Assembly: GCA_902591495.1 (NCBI GenBank)
Contig: CACJAW010000004.1
Location: forward strand, 1-64,000
DNA length: 64,000 bases
Direction: 5' to 3'
From: an uncultured Pseudohongiella sp.
GTDB lineage: Bacteria > Pseudomonadota > Gammaproteobacteria > Pseudomonadales > Pseudohongiellaceae
Shown piece after piece: positions 58,861 through 64,000 of this stretch (positions are counted from its first letter, which is position 1; every line of letters starts with the position of its first letter). The position numbers and the translations under genes are program-made. The notes beneath the pieces were generated by a model. The model searched no databases. It was given only the letters and a program-made list of their open reading frames with translations, and was not told the DNA's origin.

Positions 58861-59424
58861 TTAAAATTTCCGCGTCTCCTCTATGGCCTTAATAACTCTC
58901 TCATATCTCTGAGATTGCTCAGTTAAAATTGTGCGGACCTCTTCTTTTGAAATTTTCTGACAGTCACCCTCAACTACTGGACCAGAGACATCATCTATCA
59001 AACTAACATCTTCAACATCAGCTTCCGGTGTTTCACTTTTATTTTTATAGAGAAACCTACCAGACATCCGATCAATCTCTATGAAAATTTCACTACCCAC
59101 ATACAGGTCAATTCTCTCAAGACCCATATTTATTTTAAAATCCGACGTAGAAGGTTGGGAGTCTAAAAGATTTAGATCTCTTAACAATTCATTAGCTGTG
59201 TAACTTTGGACCGGAAAGCTTTCATCTGTATATAAATTGTAGCCCCGCCACAAACCCAAAGCTTCTGAAATTTGCCAAACCTCCCCCTGAAGCGCTCTCT
59301 CTCTATTCCCATCGAGAGAAATTTGGGACCATGGATTATCATACTGGCAATAAAGATAGAGGTTGTCATCCTGCGCAAAAACGCAACTAGGCAATAATAT
59401 TAGAATAAAATATAAATTTTTCAT
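58861..59424 (-). CDS. Hypothetical secreted protein
   Basis: Signal peptide MKNLYFILILLPSCVFAQ; codon-consistent ORF; no family recognised. Confidence 0.7.
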   Translation of the reverse strand: MKNLYFILILLPSCVFAQDDNLYLYCQYDNPWSQISLDGNRERALQGEVWQISEALGLWRGYNLYTDESFPVQSYTANELLRDLNLLDSQPSTSDFKINMGLERIDLYVGSEIFIEIDRMSGRFLYKNKSETPEADVEDVSLIDDVSGPVVEGDCQKISKEEVRTILTEQSQRYERVIKAIEETRKF

Positions 59425-59511
59425 TAGTCTATTGTACCAACTGAAAACTGATCGCTAAAAATAAATTTTTCAACATGCTATAAACAACGATTAAGATAGC
59501 TTATCAACGCT

Positions 59512-60018
59512 TCATGAGAACCATGGATGCACACCAAATTGATTTTTAGCCACATCTTGTCCGCTTTCAATTCTCAATTTGATTCCCTTAGTAACTGCTC
59601 GGAGGTATTGACGAAGCCTAGGGCGTAACCAGAATACATGAATAAAAAACCTTAAAGCTTTGAAGTAGCGAAGCAGAAAAGCCGATCTCACTTCGATGGA
59701 AATCATGCATTCGGATTCACAAATCTCTTCCAGACGCCAAGAGACCATTGACTTTTCCCCATTTCGTTTACCAATTACAAGATCATAGCCTACACCGTCT
59801 ATCCATTTGCAGAATTCGCGCTCATAAATCAAACCGCTGTAATAATGAACCTCATCTTTTGAGTTATGCTCTTGCCAATGTTTAACAGGATTTTTTGCAC
59901 AATAAGGATGGAATTTTTCAAGGTTCCCTGGCGTAGAAATCAGTTGCCATACTTCCGGCGCAGAAGCATGAACAGTTGTTGAAATCTTTACCGGCCAATT
60001 AAGATCCTTCACCTGCAT
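59512..60018 (-). CDS. SRPBCC/START-like polyketide cyclase-type protein
   Basis: VKISTTVHASAPEVWQLISTPGNLEKFHPYCAKNPVKHW...WRLEEICESECMISIEV. Confidence 0.78.
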   Translation of the reverse strand: MQVKDLNWPVKISTTVHASAPEVWQLISTPGNLEKFHPYCAKNPVKHWQEHNSKDEVHYYSGLIYEREFCKWIDGVGYDLVIGKRNGEKSMVSWRLEEICESECMISIEVRSAFLLRYFKALRFFIHVFWLRPRLRQYLRAVTKGIKLRIESGQDVAKNQFGVHPWFS

Positions 60019-60042
60019 AACTATAAGTGCTCTCCAGAACAG

Positions 60043-60900
60043 CTATCTTATATTTCTAATAGAATCATATGGCACATACCAAATATCCTTTTCCCCCTTA
60101 CCTCCTGATCTCTCGGAGTCAAAGTAAAACAAACTATAATCAGGAGAAAAAGCCGGACACCTGTCCGCAGTTTCAGTATTTACCTCTGGGCCCAGATTAA
60201 CCAAATCTGACCAAATCCCGTTAGGCTCTAGGTGAGAAACATAAATATCTTCACCTCCGTAACCTTCTGGCAAGGCTGCAGTAATGTATAACGATTTTCC
60301 ATCTTTCGAAGGTAGTGAATGATGCTCATCAAATTTGCTATTAATATTTGGTCCCATATTTACTGCCTCCTGCCAAACTCCATGTATTTTTTCCGAGGTC
60401 CAAATATCATTAGCGCCATAACCTCCAGGACGTGTTGAAGTCCAGTAAGCAATTTCCCAATTATCGCCAGAAAAATAAATACAGTGGTCCATATATGGAG
60501 TGTTGAATGGTCCTTCGAGATTCATTGGCGATCCCCAGCCGTTTTCTGTTCGACTGCTGACCCACAAATCCATACTACCTTTGCCACCTGGTCGATCACT
60601 CATGATAAATAATTGAGATCCATCTGGAGATAGTAAGGGCTCAAAATCCGAGTATTCGTCGGAACTCACCTCAAGGACAACAGAAGGCTCAGACCACTCC
60701 GAACCATCAAAATAAGAAACACAGATGTCACTCCCAGATCGACCTTCCCTATTGTGACAGTTTATATACACCTCTTTACCATCAACAGAAAACGTTGGCT
60801 CTGCGTCCAGATGCATTGAGTTTATAGACTCCATATTAATAGGATCAGACAAACAATGTCCCGACAGAAGAAAGATTGCACCTAACTTATAATTTCTCAT
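60043..60900 (-). CDS. PD40/WD40-like beta-propeller protein, secreted
   Basis: Repeated LSPDGSQLFIMSDRPGGKGSMDLWVS, WTSTRPGGYGANDIWTS, SPDYSLFYFDSERSGGKGEKDIWYV. Confidence 0.85.
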   Translation of the reverse strand: MRNYKLGAIFLLSGHCLSDPINMESINSMHLDAEPTFSVDGKEVYINCHNREGRSGSDICVSYFDGSEWSEPSVVLEVSSDEYSDFEPLLSPDGSQLFIMSDRPGGKGSMDLWVSSRTENGWGSPMNLEGPFNTPYMDHCIYFSGDNWEIAYWTSTRPGGYGANDIWTSEKIHGVWQEAVNMGPNINSKFDEHHSLPSKDGKSLYITAALPEGYGGEDIYVSHLEPNGIWSDLVNLGPEVNTETADRCPAFSPDYSLFYFDSERSGGKGEKDIWYVPYDSIRNIR

Positions 60901-60956
60901 AATTTTTCTACATCTTTTACAGTAAAAATTGGTAAAACTAAGAATATTTATCTTAT

Positions 60957-62177
60957 TTAATCCTTTATTAAACCCTTCTGCGTGCTTAGTTCTCTAATTT
61001 TTTCTGCCCGTCTTGTCAGGTTACCACGACCTGAAGTTAAACGTTTAGCGGCTAGATCTATTTCGCTATCTGCATGTGTAATTGCTTTTTTAACTGCGCC
61101 GAGTGTCTCTCCAAACTTCAAAAACCCATCATACATCTTGTCAACTTCCTCTATGATTGTCTTTATATTCTCTATTTGGCTATGGCGGCGCCAGAGATAC
61201 GCCACACTCCTCAATGCGGGAAGCAACATAGACTGGCTAACTAGGACTACATTCTTTTCAATGGCCAGATCTTGCAAACTTGGATCTTCATCCATAGCTG
61301 TGATCAAAGCAGATTCTATTCCCATAAATAACATTACATAGTCTACTGTTAGCAATCCTTCAGCTGTTTCGTATCTTTTTTCTGATAAACTTTTAATATG
61401 ATTTCTAATCGATAGAAGGTGTTGTTGGAGATGTTCTTCTTTCTCTTCAGAAGATTTTGTGTTCACATATCTGCTATACGCTACCAAAGATACTTTCGAG
61501 TCGACGATTACCACCTCCGACTGATCCTCTCCGTCCCCTGGCATTTTTATGAGTACATCTGGTTTTAGGGGTCGTCCCTCTTCGTTTTTTAAATTGAACC
61601 CCTTACCCTGCTCAAAAAAGTTTACTCCTTCCTTTAAACCCGATTTTTCTAGGAGTGCCCGAAGAACTATTTCTCCCCATGCTCCTTGAGCACGCTGATC
61701 TCCCCTTAAAACCTGTGACAGTCCCTCTGCCTTTTCACCAAGGCCAGCGCTCAATGCATTTAGGTTTGAAATTTCCTGCTTAAGCGTAGCCTTTTCTTTG
61801 ATATCAGTCTCTCTGTATGTCTTTGTTTCTCTCTTAAACTCCTCAATTTGTTTTTTTAACGGGGTTATGATCGTGTCCAGCTCCTCCGAGTGTTTCTCCC
61901 GGTTAGTTTTAGCGAGCTCTAAAAGGATCGAATTAGCTGAAGCTTTGAATTGTTCTTTGAGCACCCCTTGACGACTTTCTAGCTCAGCATTCTTTGCTTC
62001 AGCCTTTGTTTTTTCTTCAAACAGTCTGCTATTCACTTCCCTTTGAGATTCTAATTCCATCCGTAGACCTTTTAATTCACGATTCTTCATTGTGGCTAAA
62101 ATCAAAAAGCTACTTATGCATCCAATTACAAGACTTACAAAACTTACAAGAAAGAAAACAAGCATAGAAGTGTTCAT
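60957..62177 (-). CDS. rmuC: RmuC-like DNA recombination protein
   Basis: N-terminal TM, coiled coil, QRAQGAWGEIVLRALLEKSGLKEGVNFFEQ, RPLKPDVLIKMPGDG...VVIVDSKVSLVAYSRYV. Confidence 0.93.
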   Translation of the reverse strand: MNTSMLVFFLVSFVSLVIGCISSFLILATMKNRELKGLRMELESQREVNSRLFEEKTKAEAKNAELESRQGVLKEQFKASANSILLELAKTNREKHSEELDTIITPLKKQIEEFKRETKTYRETDIKEKATLKQEISNLNALSAGLGEKAEGLSQVLRGDQRAQGAWGEIVLRALLEKSGLKEGVNFFEQGKGFNLKNEEGRPLKPDVLIKMPGDGEDQSEVVIVDSKVSLVAYSRYVNTKSSEEKEEHLQQHLLSIRNHIKSLSEKRYETAEGLLTVDYVMLFMGIESALITAMDEDPSLQDLAIEKNVVLVSQSMLLPALRSVAYLWRRHSQIENIKTIIEEVDKMYDGFLKFGETLGAVKKAITHADSEIDLAAKRLTSGRGNLTRRAEKIRELSTQKGLIKD

Positions 62178-62374
62178 GTAAGTCCCTCACAAGACTATTA
62201 GTTACCAAACTTAGGTCATGACTGCCAAGAAGAGCGTTTGTAATACTTACCTTTCGGCCCTTTCAATTGGTAGCAGTTTATCTCAGACTTGAGTTTGAAG
62301 ACAGGGAGAAAGTTACTACGATCGAGGTGCTCATGAGTGCGAGAAGGGATGAGGCTTAATTATTATTTACGAAC

Positions 62375-62422
62375 CTTAAAGCCCCGGCTGTAATAACAGC
62401 AGCAGGGCTTTAAGTAGTTTTT
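62375..62422 (+). terminator. Two-tier hairpin CTTAAAGCCC-cg-GCTGT-aata-ACAGC-agca-GGGCTTTAAG followed by TAGTTTTTCC
   Basis: 10-bp perfect outer stem and 5-bp inner stem; best U tract is on the + strand; could also act for the 62447 minus-strand gene. Confidence 0.6.
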
Positions 62423-62446
62423 CCTAAAACTAAGTAGAAATTCAAA

Positions 62447-63139
62447 TTACCAAGATTTTAGCAGCTGGACCATAGCGGTACCTTCAACCGTCCTTATGTC
62501 ACGAACACTTGAAGCATAGGCTTCCCAACCATCTTGAGACTGGGGTTGATTTGTCAACAGTTCGCCAACAGAATTCGCCCAATTCACAACAATATGTGTA
62601 GTTGGGTTTTCCCCATCTGCGACACTTGAGCTCAAAAACGATTGTCCGACATCTGAGTTCTGATCGATAAAACTAGCCAGGGCCTGCGCATAGGTGCTGG
62701 GATCCGAGACAGACATGAAGTAATACATACCAGCCCAATTCGCGCTCGTAATGTTGTCAGCGCTACCACCAGCAAAAAGTATTTCTCCGATATTACTATT
62801 TACAAGGGTGCCAGCTTCATTCATTTCCTGTATAAACGCAGCCCAATCAGACGAAATAGCATTCCTTGCGAAGGCCTGATCTAATTCTTCTGCTGAGTTA
62901 TGCACCGTGACAATGTTATGCGTTGCTTCACTTTCCCCATTTGCAATGTATTGATAGAGCCTTACGTTTCCAGTAAACGCCTGTCCGGTTGGACTCGCCA
63001 TAAACTTATCCATAGCTGCTAAAACCCCTGCAGGATTAGTCACCGCTATATCATAACCTTGGAACATTGCCTGACCGAAACTAAGCTGTGAAAACATGAA
63101 TGATACAAGAACAGTAATACAGTTAATGATATTTCTCAT
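62447..63139 (-). CDS. Hypothetical secreted protein with two related ~95-residue modules
   Basis: Signal MRNIINCITVLVSFMFSQLSFGQ; internal duplication visible by eye (ANGESEATHNIVTVHNSAEEL vs ADGENPTTHIVVNWANSVGEL). Confidence 0.8.
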   Translation of the reverse strand: MRNIINCITVLVSFMFSQLSFGQAMFQGYDIAVTNPAGVLAAMDKFMASPTGQAFTGNVRLYQYIANGESEATHNIVTVHNSAEELDQAFARNAISSDWAAFIQEMNEAGTLVNSNIGEILFAGGSADNITSANWAGMYYFMSVSDPSTYAQALASFIDQNSDVGQSFLSSSVADGENPTTHIVVNWANSVGELLTNQPQSQDGWEAYASSVRDIRTVEGTAMVQLLKSW

Positions 63140-63319
63140 TAATAATTTCCCCTTTTCTATATTGATGAATTAAATGTCCTCACTAGAAGACTTCTTAAGT
63201 ATACAAAATTAGAAATTAACTAATAGTCCTATTTGCCCTAAAGGATTAGTTTTTAAAAGCCTTGGTAATTGATAGCAATGTTCATTATGATTCTTAAAAT
63301 AGTTAAACGAGCGAGAGGT

Positions 63320-64000
63320 ATGATTTTGATTAATTCCAAAAAGGTTATGCGTGTAAAACTTCGAGCTGACCGCTCATCAAAAATGCTTCTCTCTGCATTT
63401 TATATATGCCTTTCCAGCGTCATGTTAGTAATGAGCTCATTTGCTCAGAATTCGTCGCAGCCGCTTTTTGAATACAGTGCGATAAATCATCCGGTAATGG
63501 GCAAATCTGGGATGGTTGCGAGTCATAACGTCTTGTCCAGCGAAATCGCTGCGGAGATTATGGCAAATGGCGGAAATGCTATTGATGCTGGAGCAGCTCT
63601 TGGCTTTGCGCTTGCTGTTACCCTTCCCAGAGCCGGCAATATCGGAGGCGGGGGATTCATGCTTGTACACGTGGCAGATCTCAACAAAACAATCGCCATC
63701 GATTTTAGAGAAACTGCACCCGCCGCTGCCACTCAGGAGATGTTTTTCGACGCCGAAGGCAACGTAGTCGTTGATGAGACCTACCGCTTTTCCCACAAGT
63801 CATCTGCAATCCCAGGTTCAGTAGCCGGACTTGCACACATAGTCGAAAAATACGGAACTATGTCCCTTTCGGACGTTTTACAACCGGCAATTCGCTTGGC
63901 GCGCGACGGCATAAAAGTAACTTACGACCTTGCCTCGGACCTTGAACGAAGTCAGCGGCTAAAAAACAACCCCGCCAGCCTCAAGAAATTTTATAAGCCT
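63320..64000 (+). CDS. ggt: Gamma-glutamyltransferase, N-terminal part (3'-truncated by window end; missing from supplied ORF track)
   Basis: Read directly: signal MLLSAFYICLSSVMLVMSSFAQ then MVASHNVLSSEIAAEIMANGGNAIDAGAALGFALAVTLPRAGNIGGGGFMLVHVADLNKTIAIDFRETAPAAATQEMFFD; open for 227 codons to the edge. Confidence 0.92.
   Translation, partial: MILINSKKVMRVKLRADRSSKMLLSAFYICLSSVMLVMSSFAQNSSQPLFEYSAINHPVMGKSGMVASHNVLSSEIAAEIMANGGNAIDAGAALGFALAVTLPRAGNIGGGGFMLVHVADLNKTIAIDFRETAPAAATQEMFFDAEGNVVVDETYRFSHKSSAIPGSVAGLAHIVEKYGTMSLSDVLQPAIRLARDGIKVTYDLASDLERSQRLKNNPASLKKFYKP

Noticed and set aside
63437-63796. Minus-strand 119-aa and 69-aa ORFs near the right edge
   Set aside because: Antisense to the truncated gamma-glutamyltransferase gene, which has unambiguous motifs

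Overview
This 64 kb window looks like an ordinary, densely packed chromosomal segment (core plus light accessory) of a probably marine gammaproteobacterium of moderate-to-low GC. I see no prophage, IS element, CRISPR array, rRNA or tRNA. It opens inside metH (5' end outside the window) and ends inside a gamma-glutamyltransferase gene that the ORF track omits because its stop lies outside the window. Recognisable blocks are: cysI-DUF934; acuI/yhdH-like, sohB, nudC, nhaD; dnaQ-rnhA-methyltransferase / mltD; a POT transporter and fabI; ppiD-hupB-lon-clpX-clpP-tig; mobA; alaA-like/pdxB/xni-like/tusA-like/yheU/ttcA/fadA/fadB; bax-like and bolA; a YlqF-type GTPase and an M16C peptidase; a three-gene 2-oxoacid:ferredoxin oxidoreductase operon; SLT-ligA-zipA-smc; a secreted KatG; and a run of secreted or poorly characterised proteins. 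The observations most worth following up are: (1) an exact sigma-54 promoter match (TGGCACGCAATTTGC) followed by an 18-bp long-range RNA hairpin and a single 64-aa ORF; (2) a reading-frame break in lon at a GA-dinucleotide tract; (3) the 2-oxoacid:ferredoxin oxidoreductase operon with a ferredoxin-GltD-like fusion; (4) FabI carrying Ala at the Gly93 inhibitor-resistance position; (5) a secreted protein with a clear internal duplication; and (6) several unassigned terminators and operator-like dyads. Family calls rest on recall of protein motifs and neighbourhoods, not on database searches.
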